A DNA stretch of 14,685 nucleotides from contig CAMDGW010000044.1 in NCBI GenBank assembly GCA_945897695.1, positions 1 to 14,685 of the forward strand, read 5' to 3'. The translations under genes and the position numbers were made by a program. This document shows, piece by piece, positions 14,581 to 14,685 of this stretch (the stretch's first letter is position 1; every line of letters begins with the position of its first letter). This DNA is from Pseudobacteriovorax antillogorgiicola. GTDB lineage: Bacteria; Bdellovibrionota_B; Oligoflexia; Oligoflexales; RGVZ01. Under the pieces are notes generated by a model. That model searched no databases. It was not told the DNA's origin and saw nothing but the letters and a program-made list of their open reading frames with translations.

Positions 14581-14685
14581 AGCAGATGTTTTACAGAGAA
14601 AGTTAAAAGTTTCATCATCCCAACCACTTACTGAAGATGGGAATGTTGGAATAGAAACTTCGAATAAATTTGGTCTTGCTGCACC
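14555..14685 (+). other. Open frame crossing the right edge, possible continuation of the lipoprotein
   Basis: In the frame shifted from the lipoprotein gene there is no stop from before 14555 to 14685. It reads HKADVLQRKLKVSSS, then QPLTEDGNVGIETSNKFGLAA beyond the lipoprotein stop. A start at ATG 14555 is possible but has no Shine-Dalgarno. Either a single-base indel near 14570-14580 splits one long lipoprotein gene, or a short overlapping gene begins here, or the open frame is chance over about 100 bases. Confidence 0.3.

Overview
The window reads as a chromosomal housekeeping region of a Gram-negative bacterium. Envelope features point that way: a YidC with a large periplasmic P1 domain, a beta-barrel outer membrane protein, lipoproteins and Sec signal peptides. 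The barrel protein resembles a family that I associate with Myxococcota and Bdellovibrionota. Together with the run rpmH-rnpA-yidD-yidC-jag-mnmE this suggests Bdellovibrionota (Bdellovibrio/Oligoflexia-like); that placement is inference. GTG and TTG starts are common here, each backed by a Shine-Dalgarno sequence.

Layout. (1) 1-209 has no convincing gene but holds a perfect 16-bp inverted repeat and a 13-bp tandem duplication. (2) 210-2645, minus strand: a secreted eight-cysteine repeat protein followed by alanine racemase (alr), probably one transcript. (3) 2646-3010: AT-rich divergent promoter region with a palindrome and tiny ORFs. (4) 3011-7891, plus strand: rpmH, rnpA, yidD, yidC, jag, mnmE, the conserved ribosome / RNase P / membrane insertion / RNA-binding / tRNA-modification cluster. 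mnmG, dnaA and parAB are not in the window. (5) 7901-10048, minus strand: a GYF_2-like plus DUF4234-like membrane protein followed by a class 3 lipase lipoprotein, convergent with mnmE across 9 bp. (6) 10246-12965, plus strand: a phosphoglucomutase/phosphomannomutase and an outer membrane beta-barrel protein, ended by a strong bidirectional terminator. (7) 13078-13602, minus strand: ssb. (8) 13891 to the right edge, plus strand: a lipoprotein resembling a beta-propeller start, whose frame stops suspiciously early.

RpmH, RnpA, YidD, YidC and Jag link ribosome and RNase P supply to membrane protein insertion, MnmE modifies tRNA wobble uridines, Alr supplies D-alanine for peptidoglycan, and the phosphohexomutase supplies sugar phosphates for glycogen or envelope glycans. 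The accessory interest lies in the cysteine-repeat protein, the non-canonical Jag, the GYF_2/DUF4234 protein beside a lipase, and the possibly frameshifted lipoprotein. I do not see a defence island, CRISPR array, mobile element or RNA gene. No clearly new multi-gene system is evident.
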